NCBI GenBank assembly: GCA_038206385.1
Contig: JBBRAW010000017.1
Span: forward strand, 1 to 43,566
DNA from: JANXSD01 sp038206385
GTDB lineage: Bacteria > Bacteroidota > Bacteroidia > AKYH767-A > OLB10
Reading direction: 5' to 3'
DNA length: 43,566 bases
Made by a program: the position numbers and the translations under genes. The notes beneath the pieces are model-generated. The model made no database searches. It saw only the letters and a program-made list of their open reading frames with translations, and had not been told where the DNA came from. Every line of letters begins with the position of its first letter. The stretch's first letter is position 1. Of this stretch, positions 24,886-32,830 are shown one piece after another.

Positions 24886-26262
24886 ATGAAAAAACAATTA
24901 CTATTTACAATTTGCCTGCTAATTTCGGGGATTGCAGCACAAGCTTCCCACTTGATGGGAGGTCAAATGACATCACGTAATATCGGAGGATTGACTTACG
25001 AAGTTACTTTAACGGCTTACCGTGATACCTTAGGTATTCCAATGTACACCACAGCAACAATTAATTACAATGACACAAGTGTAGTACCCTTCGCATCTCA
25101 CATTGTACCTGTTTCACCTGCCTTCGCATTTGGAAATGGAGTTGAAAGATACACGTACGTTGATACTATTACGTTTGCTGCTTCAGGAACTTATAATATG
25201 TGGTGGGAAGATTGCTGTAGAAATGGAGCAATTTTAAATACAACAAATCCAGGTGGCGAATCATTTCATTTGGCAAATACCATTTTAGCTGATTCTACTA
25301 ATTCATCGCCTGTTTTCTTAAATGAGCCTATAACAATTGCTCAATTAGGAGTTCCTTTTACATATAATCCATTACCATTTGATGCTGATGGTGATTCTAT
25401 TTCTTGGATGTTGGATGTGCCATTATCATCGGGTGGAGCTGTGGTTAGTGGTTATGTTTTGCCTTCTTCTGATACACTTGTTCCATTTACAATGGATCCT
25501 GTAACAGGCGAAATAACTTTCTTGCCAAATGCAGTAGGCTATTATGTTGCCTCTATGTTGGTAAAGGAATTTCGCGCCGGGGTTCAAATCGGTGAGATTC
25601 GTAGAGACATGCAAATTATTGTAGTTGCTTCTGTAAATACTCCTTCACCAATAAGTTTAATCTCAACGAATGCACCTTTCTCTGGTAAAAATTATACTAT
25701 TGAACCTGGAACAGCATTTAACTTTACAGTTGTTGCGAATGATCCTGATGGTTATGCAATAAATTTCTCTTCTAATGGCGAAGCATATCGATTAGCTAAC
25801 CCCGCTACATTCTCTTCTAATGCTACAATGGGAACAGCTACTGGGTCATTAACATGGACCCCTAACGCAAGCAATGAGCGTTCTAGACCATACATCATTG
25901 GTTTACGTTTAAATGAGCCTTATGGAATCTATAATTTTGCTAGTGATATTAGCATTTACCTTCGCGTTCAAACTTCTACAGGAATTAATAATCCAGCTAA
26001 TGCTGATACTAAATTTACCATCTATCCAAATCCAACAAGCGATTATATGATGTTGAATTTCTCTTCAAAAAGCAATAGTAATGGTCTAATAGAAATCCGT
26101 AATTTAGCAGGACAAATAATGAAATCTTACGAAGCTATAAAGGTTGTAAATGGATTGAATGTTATTCAGGTAAAAGATTTAAATCTTAGTGCTGGAATTT
26201 ATATCGTGAATTTAATTCAGGATGGAAACACATTAGGAATTTCAAAAGTAAATATCCAGTAA
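24886..26262 (+). CDS. T9SS cargo protein of the 'SHLMGG' surface-protein type
   Basis: About 458 residues from the ATG near 24886. A signal peptide (about 1-20, ending AQAS) is followed by SHLMGGQMTSRNIGGLTYEVTLTAYRD, a start shared by many large Bacteroidota surface proteins (SHxxGG...Y.V.L..YRD). Two Ig/cadherin-like segments follow: near 150-220 (FTYNPLPFDADGDSISW, ITFLPNAVGYY) and near 265-355 (FNFTVVANDPDGYAINFSS, GSLTWTPN). It ends in a type A sorting domain: IYPNPTSDYMMLNFSS, IRNLAGQIM, LSAGIYIVNL and ISKVNIQ. It is exported and probably surface-displayed. No enzymatic motif. A terminator follows. Confidence 0.87.
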   Translation: MKKQLLFTICLLISGIAAQASHLMGGQMTSRNIGGLTYEVTLTAYRDTLGIPMYTTATINYNDTSVVPFASHIVPVSPAFAFGNGVERYTYVDTITFAASGTYNMWWEDCCRNGAILNTTNPGGESFHLANTILADSTNSSPVFLNEPITIAQLGVPFTYNPLPFDADGDSISWMLDVPLSSGGAVVSGYVLPSSDTLVPFTMDPVTGEITFLPNAVGYYVASMLVKEFRAGVQIGEIRRDMQIIVVASVNTPSPISLISTNAPFSGKNYTIEPGTAFNFTVVANDPDGYAINFSSNGEAYRLANPATFSSNATMGTATGSLTWTPNASNERSRPYIIGLRLNEPYGIYNFASDISIYLRVQTSTGINNPANADTKFTIYPNPTSDYMMLNFSSKSNSNGLIEIRNLAGQIMKSYEAIKVVNGLNVIQVKDLNLSAGIYIVNLIQDGNTLGISKVNIQ

Positions 26263-26609
26263 TATTAATATTTGATACATTTTTTAAATGATCCTGCTCA
26301 ATTAGAATTTTGGGCAGGATCATTTTTTTTACCTGTTATAATTTATCTAAATAGTAAAGTCCTTCTCGTTTGATTTTTTTATTAATCTTATTGATAAAAC
26401 TTTTTTCATTCTTAATTCATTCGTTGGAATATTTGGAATTACAATTATTAGAAATTGTTTAACTTTATGGTATTATAAATGGGCAATATGGTAATTTTTG
26501 CATTTTATAATCAAGATTTATAACTAGAGTGGTTTTTCTTTCCAATAATATTGATTTATCGAAAAAATGGAATAATCTTTGTCTGCGCAAAGCAAAATAA
26601 CCAATAATC
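26263..26609. other. Gene-free stretch, 347 bp
   Basis: Contains the terminator at 26286-26330. Just before the lipoprotein gene, TTGATTTATCG near 26550 and AATCTTTG near 26574-26581 form a near-consensus promoter (first base of the -7 box off, spacer about 20). Otherwise nothing is seen. Confidence 0.5.
26286..26330 (+). terminator. Rho-independent terminator of the T9SS protein gene
   Basis: Arms AAATGATCCTGC (26286-26297) and GCAGGATCATTT (26314-26325) pair over 12 bp, extended by three more pairs into the loop, and are followed by a run of eight T. It begins 24 bp past the stop codon. Confidence 0.9.
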
Positions 26610-27152
26610 ATGACCATAAAATTTCGAATACTCGGATTCTTTTTAATTACATTGATGCTTGCATCTTGTTCTCCTAAAATTCCTTTTACACAAACTATAC
26701 GTGATCAATATAAACTTGATGCGTCAGAATTAAAGCATATTCAATTTTACTTATCTGATCCAATAGTTTTAAGAAGAGGTGATAATAAAGAGAATCAAAA
26801 ATCAACAGAAGAAGGAACTTTAGTAGTTAAGAGTGGTAAGGATTTAGAACAAGTTGTTTTTAAGGGAAATACTCCCGGCGCTGTTTCTGAAATTGTAGAT
26901 GGTCAAAAAATAACAATTGCTTTTGAAGACGGTGCTGAAAAATATTTAGTATTTGGTAGTAGCGGCGATCGTAATGGTTATTATAAACTGCAAGCGTTAC
27001 AATGGTCGGGTGAAAGAGGTAAAATTAATTATGGTGGGCAAACATATTATTCTAATCGAGGTAGTGATAAAGCAATATTGTTATTCAAAATGAAAAGCTT
27101 ACGTAATGTAAAAGTAGATGAGAAAATTGTGAAAGGGAAAAAGGTAAATTAA
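26610..27152 (+). CDS. Lipoprotein of unknown function
   Basis: 180 residues. The signal peptide has a lipobox, LASC, with the lipidated Cys at residue 20 (LMLASCSPK). The mature part is mostly beta-strand in appearance, with Y-K-L-D-A-S-E-L-K-H-I-Q-F-Y, then a G-T-L-V-V strand, and two Gly/Tyr-rich stretches (RNGYYKLQALQW, KINYGGQTYYSNRGSDKAILLF). It ends in a basic tail (VDEKIVKGKKVN). Similar short lipoproteins are common in Bacteroidota without assigned function. It is a single gene with a hairpin terminator directly after it. Confidence 0.85.
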   Translation: MTIKFRILGFFLITLMLASCSPKIPFTQTIRDQYKLDASELKHIQFYLSDPIVLRRGDNKENQKSTEEGTLVVKSGKDLEQVVFKGNTPGAVSEIVDGQKITIAFEDGAEKYLVFGSSGDRNGYYKLQALQWSGERGKINYGGQTYYSNRGSDKAILLFKMKSLRNVKVDEKIVKGKKVN

Positions 27153-27171
27153 ATTTTGATACATATATTCT

Positions 27172-27205
27172 AAAGCCTAAATACATTTTAATGTATTTAG
27201 GCTTT
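27172..27205. terminator. Bidirectional terminator overlapping the end of the eamA gene
   Basis: AAAGCCTAAATACAT (27172-27186) pairs perfectly with ATGTATTTAGGCTTT (27191-27205); the loop is TTTA. The plus strand continues with TT. The right arm includes the stop and last codons of the minus-strand transporter gene ending at 27197. Confidence 0.85.
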
Positions 27206-28087
27206 TTCTTGTTTGAATATTTTGGTTTTTCTGATCATTAAAATACCATGAAATGCAATAGCAAGTAAAATAACACTACTACCGATGTAAAATCCTGTAT
27301 TCAGTATTTTGTCTTCATGGAAAATTAAAATTGCTAGAATAATGCTATAAAGTGGTTCTAAATTTAAAGATAAGTTCATGGTGAATGCATCCAATTTTTT
27401 CAAAGCATGAAGAGAGAGTGTGAATGCAAATGTTGTACAGCAAACACTCAAAATCAGTAGGTAAACGAAATCCATTTTTTCTGGAATAACGAATGAGCTT
27501 TGATTAAAATAAAACCATCCTGGAAGTAGAATTGTTAGAATTAAAAATCCTGTCCCTAATTCGTAAAATGTTATTAATCCTGGATCATATTTTCCGCTAA
27601 TTCGTTTATTAAGAACAGTAAATAATGCCGCTAAGAAAGCACTTATAAGTGATAATATAATTCCTCTTAAATAAAAATGTTGTACAGTAAATATGATATA
27701 TATTCCTGCGATTACTGCAAGTCCTAATATTATTTCAGACCATTTCGGTAACTTTCGATTTAGTAAAGGATTTAATAAAGCAGTAAATAATGCTACTGAT
27801 GAAAAACAACTTATTGCGATGGAAACATTAGAGGCTTTGATAGCTCCATAAAACGTAATCCAATGTAATGTAACAATACTACCAATTCCTGCAAACTGCA
27901 ACAATTGTTTGAGAGGAAGAATTTTAAATTGTTTAATGTAAATCAGATAAGCACATGTTGCTACGGCACTGAATAACATTCTGTACCAAACTAAAAGTCC
28001 TTCATCAAGATGAATTGCTTTTCCTAATATCGCAGTAAACCCCCAAAGCACAATTGCTATGTGCATTTGGAAGTAAGCTTTACGCAT
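27197..28087 (-). CDS. EamA/DMT-superfamily transporter
   Basis: 296 residues with ten predicted membrane spans in two five-span halves. EamA landmarks: IVLWGFTAILGKAI (first span), LHWITFYGAIKASNVSIAISCFSS (fourth), LEPLYSIILAILIFHEDKI (the N-L-E-P-x-x-x-x-x-x-A...E motif of the ninth). It probably exports or imports a small metabolite across the inner membrane; the substrate cannot be predicted. It lies 3 bp after maf and is the last gene of the kdsC-like/ubiA/maf/eamA operon. A terminator overlaps its end. Confidence 0.9.
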   Translation of the reverse strand: MRKAYFQMHIAIVLWGFTAILGKAIHLDEGLLVWYRMLFSAVATCAYLIYIKQFKILPLKQLLQFAGIGSIVTLHWITFYGAIKASNVSIAISCFSSVALFTALLNPLLNRKLPKWSEIILGLAVIAGIYIIFTVQHFYLRGIILSLISAFLAALFTVLNKRISGKYDPGLITFYELGTGFLILTILLPGWFYFNQSSFVIPEKMDFVYLLILSVCCTTFAFTLSLHALKKLDAFTMNLSLNLEPLYSIILAILIFHEDKILNTGFYIGSSVILLAIAFHGILMIRKTKIFKQEKA

Positions 28088-28090
28088 AGC

Positions 28091-28678
28091 TTAAAAACGA
28101 AGCAAGTTTTCGTAAAGTTCTTTGGTAGGCAATCCCATCACATTGTAATACGAACCTTGGATATATTCAACGCCAATCATTCCAATCCATTCTTGAATGG
28201 CGTAAGCACCAGCTTTATCCAAGGGTTGATATTTCTCAACATAATAGGTGATTTCTGCATCTCGTAATGCCTTAAAAATTACATCTGTTTTTACAAAAAA
28301 TGATTCCGATTTTTTTGCAGACATAATACACACTCCAGTAATCACCATGTGGCGACGACCTGATAACAATCGAAGCATTCGTTCAGCATCTTTTGCATCT
28401 GTTGGTTTTCCAAGTAATAAATCATCCACAGCCACAAGTGTATCAGCAGTTATTACAATACCACCATCATGTACATCCGTTTTATACGCTAGTGATTTCT
28501 TCCTTGCTAAAAACATAGCACTATCTTCTCTACGAAAGTGTGCTGGGAAATCTTCCTCAACTGGTTTAGACATTACTTCATACGCAATTCCAAACTCTTT
28601 AAAAAGATGTTCACGGCGTGGAGAACCTGAGCCTAAAATAACTCGAGTATCTTTAAATTTTTCTTGTAAGAGGTTCAT
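28091..28678 (-). CDS. maf: Maf-family nucleoside triphosphate pyrophosphatase
   Basis: 195 residues, normal length. The family's first motif is VILGSGSPRREHLFKEFG (14-31) and the catalytic Asp region reads VITADTLVAVDDLLLGKP (74-91, with T-A-D-T instead of the common A-D-T-V). The motifs SGRRHMVITGV, YVEKYQPLDKAGAYAIQ and IGVEYIQGSYYNVMGLP complete the pattern. It should hydrolyse dTTP/UTP or modified nucleotides to the monophosphate. It sits 5 bp after the ubiA-like gene, in an arrangement common in Bacteroidota. Confidence 0.95.
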   Translation of the reverse strand: MNLLQEKFKDTRVILGSGSPRREHLFKEFGIAYEVMSKPVEEDFPAHFRREDSAMFLARKKSLAYKTDVHDGGIVITADTLVAVDDLLLGKPTDAKDAERMLRLLSGRRHMVITGVCIMSAKKSESFFVKTDVIFKALRDAEITYYVEKYQPLDKAGAYAIQEWIGMIGVEYIQGSYYNVMGLPTKELYENLLRF

Positions 28679-28683
28679 AATAT

Positions 28684-29592
28684 TTATTGAAATGAAAAAT
28701 AAAATAGTAACATTGATATAACGCCTGTAAACATAATCATTTTTGTAATTATACTGACTCTTGCAAATGAATTTACGTTGTTCGCTTTATAAATCATAGG
28801 TATTAATACAAGTAAAGGAATTTCAACAGTGCAGAGCAAATAATAAAATGGAAATGGATTATTCCATTGCTCGCTCAACCATTGAATTCCACCAATCAAA
28901 AGTAATATAATGATAGTCAGTAGTATAGATAAAAATTTAGTAAATTTAATTCCAACTGAAACGGGAAGCGTTTTGCATCCACACTCATTGTCACCCTTAA
29001 AATCTTGTAAATCCTTTAACAGTTCCCGAACTAAAGTTAGTAGAAATGCAAATCCAGTATATCCAGCTACCATACTTACAACAGCTGAATCTGCTAATGC
29101 AAAAGGCTCTGGAATAATTACAATCCAAACAGAAAAGGCAGTTAGCATCGCTATTATTAGATTCCCAAGAAGTGGAATACATTTATATGACGTGGCATAG
29201 AAATATAAAAATCCGGCAATTACCAGATTAATTATTCCAATATATTTATATCCTTTTATAAACGATAAATAAAATCCACCTAAAACACCAATAAAGGTGA
29301 GGATCATATACAAATTATAAACAGAATCAAGTTGTAAATTTTTTCCAATCAGTACTTTATCTGGCTTATTAATAGTATCGATTTCAACATCTTCTATATC
29401 GTTTATTAGGTATCCTCCGGCAGCAATAAAAACACAAGATAAAACGAGTATCAAAAACTCAAAAGGATTCATCAAAACAGATTTTCCTTGTAACAAAAGA
29501 ATCGGCTGTATTAATGCATATCGCAAAAGAATTTGCATGATAAAAATCATCAATAAATTCGGCCAACGAATAATTTTTAGATAGTCCTTCAT
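28684..29592 (-). CDS. UbiA-superfamily prenyltransferase (geranylgeranylglycerol-phosphate geranylgeranyltransferase-like)
   Basis: 302 residues with eight or nine membrane spans. The first aspartate-rich motif is NDIEDVEIDTINKP (NDxxDxxxD, about 64-77) and the second is DLQDFKGD (about 194-201), so both metal/diphosphate sites are intact. The start YLKIIRWPNLLMIFIMQ is typical of the Bacteroidota members annotated as geranylgeranylglycerol-phosphate geranylgeranyltransferase. It transfers a prenyl chain at the inner membrane; the acceptor is uncertain. Its ATG directly abuts the stop of the kdsC-like gene (TAAATG), and maf follows 5 bp later. Confidence 0.9.
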   Translation of the reverse strand: MKDYLKIIRWPNLLMIFIMQILLRYALIQPILLLQGKSVLMNPFEFLILVLSCVFIAAGGYLINDIEDVEIDTINKPDKVLIGKNLQLDSVYNLYMILTFIGVLGGFYLSFIKGYKYIGIINLVIAGFLYFYATSYKCIPLLGNLIIAMLTAFSVWIVIIPEPFALADSAVVSMVAGYTGFAFLLTLVRELLKDLQDFKGDNECGCKTLPVSVGIKFTKFLSILLTIIILLLIGGIQWLSEQWNNPFPFYYLLCTVEIPLLVLIPMIYKANNVNSFARVSIITKMIMFTGVISMLLFYFSFQ

Positions 29593-30096
29593 TTATTGCC
29601 AGTCGCCATTTAAGATAAGTACTTGCTCAATAACGTCACGCACACATCCTTCACCACCATTTTTTTCTGAAACATAAATACAAGCATTTTTTACTTGATG
29701 CACAGCATCCGCTGGACAAGTTGGAACAGCACATTTTTCCATCACAATAAGATCTGGCATATCATCACCCATATAAAGTACTTGGTTCATTCCGACTTGA
29801 TGTTTAATGAGTAAATTGTCAAGAAGTGAAAGTTTATTTTCTACATTTAAATATACTTCTTTTATTCCTAAATTTTCTAATCTTTTCTGAACACCTTCAG
29901 CATTACTTCCGCTGATTACAAAAATATGATAACCCTTTTTTGCAGCTAATTGTAATGCATAACCATCTTTAATATTCATCTTACGTAGCATAATACCATC
30001 TTGCAAAATATGCAGACTTCCATCTGTAAGTACACCATCAATATCGAGCACAAAGCAACGCACATTTCGAAGTCTTTCTTTAAAGTTTTCTGACAT
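29593..30096 (-). CDS. HAD-family phosphatase, KdsC-like
   Basis: 167 residues from ATG 30094-30096. HAD motif I reads DIDGVLTDG (about 16-24), the KdsC/YrbI form of the nucleophile motif; motif II/III are VISGSNAEG and K-L-S-L-L, and motif IV is YMGDDMPDL. The length and lack of a cap domain fit 3-deoxy-manno-octulosonate-8-phosphate phosphatase, a tetrameric enzyme of Kdo synthesis for the LPS core. The C-terminal stretch GGEGCVRDVIEQVL agrees. A longer frame from a TTG is rejected because that codon lies in the -7 box. It is the first gene of a four-gene operon. Confidence 0.9.
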   Translation of the reverse strand: MSENFKERLRNVRCFVLDIDGVLTDGSLHILQDGIMLRKMNIKDGYALQLAAKKGYHIFVISGSNAEGVQKRLENLGIKEVYLNVENKLSLLDNLLIKHQVGMNQVLYMGDDMPDLIVMEKCAVPTCPADAVHQVKNACIYVSEKNGGEGCVRDVIEQVLILNGDWQ

Positions 30097-30117
30097 TGGA
30101 TTAAATTTTAAGGTGCG

Positions 30118-30125
30118 CAAAGATA
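30118..30125 (-). promoter_or_regulatory. -7 promoter box of the kdsC-like operon
   Basis: Minus-strand TATCTTTG, a perfect TAnnTTTG, ends 21 bases before the ATG at 30096. The -33 TTG is not evident. A leader of about 15 bases is predicted. Confidence 0.5.
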
Positions 30126-30195
30126 GTTAATACCAATACTTGAATGGTAGAATGAAAAGTTGTTTGAATTTTGTTTTGCTTGCTATCTAATTAGC

Positions 30196-31068
30196 CTATA
30201 ATTTTAGTGCTTGAACCAAACGAATGGCTTCAATAGCTTCTTTTACATCATGTACTCTCAAAATGGAAACCCTTTTTTGCAAAGCGATTGTATTTAAAAT
30301 AGTAGTCCCATTTAACGCATCGATTGCTTTAATTCCAAGTAGTTTATTTATCATTGATTTGCGCGAGAAACCAACCATAATTGGACAGTCTAATTGTAGA
30401 AAATGTTCGAGATTGTTTAGCAACTGAAAATTTTGCGCTACAGATTTTCCAAATCCAAAACCAGGATCTATAATAATATCAATAACTCCTGCTTTTCTCA
30501 ATTTTATAATTCGCTTTTGTAATGACTTAAAAACGTCGATAACTACATTTCCATATATCGGTTCTTTTTGCATTGTTTGAGGATTTCCTTGCATGTGCAT
30601 GAGGATATATGGAACTTTTAATGCTGCTACTGTTTCGAACATCATATCATCAAAATCGCCACCTGAAATATCATTAATAATATGTGCACCATTAATAATA
30701 GCTTGCTTTGCTACCTCCGAACGAAAAGTATCTACAGAGAGAATAGCATTTGGGAACTCTTGAGAAATAAATTGAATTGCTGGGATTAATCGCTTCAACT
30801 CTTCAGTCCCATTAATTTCTTCTGCCCCAGGTCTACTTGAAGCAGCACCAATATCAATTATTTTCGCTCCCATTGAAAGCATCTGCTCAACATGAGCCTT
30901 CATGATACTTTCTTCGGTAAATTTGCCACCATCATAAAACGAATCAGGAGTTACATTTAAAATCCCCATTATTACAGGGACTGTTAAATCAAGTAGTTTG
31001 CCTTTGCATCGAAGGCTAAAAGTTGGTTGTTGAAAAGAAGCATTTAGATTTGTAACAGGTATCGTCAT
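30196..31068 (-). CDS. folP: Dihydropteroate synthase
   Basis: 290 residues from ATG 31066-31068. Motifs: VPVIMGILNVTPDSFYDGGKF (about 30-50, the pterin-side loop 1), GAKIIDIGAASSRPGAEEI (loop 2), LSVDTFRSEVA, IINDISGG, LMHMQGNP, DPGFGFGKS and VGFSRKSMI. All fit FolP. It joins pterin diphosphate to p-aminobenzoate in folate synthesis and is the target of sulfonamides. A longer frame upstream would overlap the divergent DUF1599 gene and is rejected. Only 32 bp separate the two divergent starts, so their promoters must overlap each other's 5' ends. Confidence 0.96.
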   Translation of the reverse strand: MTIPVTNLNASFQQPTFSLRCKGKLLDLTVPVIMGILNVTPDSFYDGGKFTEESIMKAHVEQMLSMGAKIIDIGAASSRPGAEEINGTEELKRLIPAIQFISQEFPNAILSVDTFRSEVAKQAIINGAHIINDISGGDFDDMMFETVAALKVPYILMHMQGNPQTMQKEPIYGNVVIDVFKSLQKRIIKLRKAGVIDIIIDPGFGFGKSVAQNFQLLNNLEHFLQLDCPIMVGFSRKSMINKLLGIKAIDALNGTTILNTIALQKRVSILRVHDVKEAIEAIRLVQALKL

Positions 31069-31100
31069 AGTATTTTCATTCTTTAAACATATAATTGCAC

Positions 31101-31661
31101 ATGTCGGAATTAACATCCCGTCAATACGATCAGGCAGTAGGACGCTGCAAAGATATCTTCCTTGCGAAAATGCAAGATTACGGCAGCGCATGGAGAGTAT
31201 TACGTCCTTCTTCCATCACAGATCAGATTTTTATTAAAGCGCAACGTATTCGTAGCCTTGAGGTAAAGCTAGAAAAGAAAATTGATGAAGGGATTGAAGG
31301 CGAGTATATTGGAATTGTGAATTACGCCGTGATTGCTCTTATTCAGATATCGTTAAAAGCAGACTCTCCTATGGAATTGGATAAAGCTGCTGCACAGAAG
31401 TTCTATGAAAAGCATCTCGATCAATCAAAATCATTAATGCTTGATAAAAATCATGATTACGGGGAAGCATGGCGAGACATGAGGGTTAGCTCCATGACGG
31501 ATCTCATTTTGATGAAAATTTTGAGAACCAAACAAATTGAAGATAATAAAGGCAATACGTTGATTAGCGAAGGTGTTGATGCAAATTATTACGACATGAT
31601 TAACTACGCTATTTTCGCATTAATAAAATTACAAGAAGCTCACGATTTAACAAAAGCATAA
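31101..31661 (+). CDS. DUF1599 protein with two tandem copies of the domain
   Basis: 186 residues from ATG 31101. Two homologous units are visible: about 9-84 and 102-178. They share D-Y-G-S/E-A-W-R-x-x-R (26-35 and 119-128), S-S-I/M-T-D-x-I-x-x-K (37-47 and 130-139) and Y-x-x-I/M-V/I-N-Y-A (69-76 and 164-170). DUF1599 has been listed among domains associated with nucleotide modification, as I recall; no biochemistry is known to me. It is cytoplasmic, with no signal peptide. It starts an operon with the DoxX/BT_3928 gene (3 bp gap) and the permease (38 bp gap). Confidence 0.88.
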   Translation: MSELTSRQYDQAVGRCKDIFLAKMQDYGSAWRVLRPSSITDQIFIKAQRIRSLEVKLEKKIDEGIEGEYIGIVNYAVIALIQISLKADSPMELDKAAAQKFYEKHLDQSKSLMLDKNHDYGEAWRDMRVSSMTDLILMKILRTKQIEDNKGNTLISEGVDANYYDMINYAIFALIKLQEAHDLTKA

Positions 31662-31664
31662 GCA

Positions 31665-32792
31665 ATGAAAATTATCGCAAATATTTCAAGATTTTTAGTA
31701 GGTGTACTTTTTATTATTTCAGGATTAATAAAAGCTAACGACCCAATTGGTTTTTCTATCAAGCTGGATGAGTATTTTGTTGTTTTTCATACGCAGTTTC
31801 TTAGTGCAGGATCTGTATTGATGGCAATGCTGATTTGTATTTTAGAAGTTGGATTAGGTGTTGCCATTTTGATGGGTTATCGAATGCGAATGGTAAGTTG
31901 GTTAACACTTCTGCTTATATTATTTTTTACGTTCCTTACTTTTTATTCTGCTTATTTCGATGTTGTAAAAGATTGTGGTTGCTTCGGTGATGCATTACAT
32001 CTTAAACCATGGGAATCGTTTACTAAAGATGTTGTATTGTTGTTTTTTGTATTGATAATTTTTTCTCAACGAAATAAAATTCAACCACTAATTAATGAAC
32101 GAATAAGCACACTTCTAACTTATGCTGGTCTAGTTTTAACAACATGGTTTACGTATCATTGCTATGCACATTTACCAATGAAAGATTTTCGTCCTTATGC
32201 AATTGGGAAAAATATTTTGCAAGGAATGCAATTGCCTCCGGGTGCAAAAACGGATTCGGTAGTGATGGTTTTTATCTATGAAAAAAACGGACAAAAAGTT
32301 GAAGTCACTCCAGATAAATTAGGTCCTATCACCTCTGATACAGCTTACAAGTTTGTTGATAGAGTCGATAAAGTAATTCGTGAAGGAGATAAACCTGCTA
32401 TTCATGATTTTGCTATACGTGATGCAGAAGATAATAATCTTACAAACGATTATTTAACGCGGCCTGATTATGTATTTATGTTAGTTGCTTATGATCTTGA
32501 AACGACGGATTTAAAGGTGCAATCAAAGATTAATGATTTCGTTGGATTGTGTCAACAGAAGGATGTAGAATTTTTTGGAATCACTTCTACTATTCCAACT
32601 ACTACGGATAAGTTTCGTCATGAACATCAAAGTATGTTCCCTTATTATTTCTGTGATGCTACAGCTTTGAAAACTATTATTCGATCCAATCCAGGACTTG
32701 TATTATTAAAAAACGGAACTGTAATAGATATGTGGCATGCAAATGATTTTCCTACTTTCGATGAGGTGAATCAGAAATATCTTAAAAAATAA
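31665..32792 (+). CDS. DoxX-like membrane protein, BT_3928 family
   Basis: 375 residues. The first 140 form a DoxX-type four-span domain (ANISRFLVGVLFIISGLIKANDP, LEVGLGVAILMGY, LLLILFFTFLTFYSAYF) with the DoxX-like Cys pair CGCFGDAL. A fifth span lies near 146-163. The rest (about 165-375) is a soluble region ending in a thioredoxin-like half (FVGLCQQKDVEFFGITS..., GLVLLKNGTVIDMWHANDFP). Members are conserved throughout Bacteroidota and named after the B. thetaiotaomicron gene BT_3928; the function is not established. A redox or quinone-linked role would fit the domains, but this is inference. Confidence 0.9.
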   Translation: MKIIANISRFLVGVLFIISGLIKANDPIGFSIKLDEYFVVFHTQFLSAGSVLMAMLICILEVGLGVAILMGYRMRMVSWLTLLLILFFTFLTFYSAYFDVVKDCGCFGDALHLKPWESFTKDVVLLFFVLIIFSQRNKIQPLINERISTLLTYAGLVLTTWFTYHCYAHLPMKDFRPYAIGKNILQGMQLPPGAKTDSVVMVFIYEKNGQKVEVTPDKLGPITSDTAYKFVDRVDKVIREGDKPAIHDFAIRDAEDNNLTNDYLTRPDYVFMLVAYDLETTDLKVQSKINDFVGLCQQKDVEFFGITSTIPTTTDKFRHEHQSMFPYYFCDATALKTIIRSNPGLVLLKNGTVIDMWHANDFPTFDEVNQKYLKK

Positions 32793-32830
32793 ATTGTTGA
32801 TTTGATAAATGATTTTACTGCGCCAATAGA

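Noticed and set aside
28248..28721. 157-codon plus-strand frame
   Set aside because: Lies entirely antisense to maf, whose motifs are unmistakable.
31069..31191. 41-residue N-terminal extension of FolP
   Set aside because: Would run into the divergent DUF1599 coding region; FolP family starts near ATG 31068.
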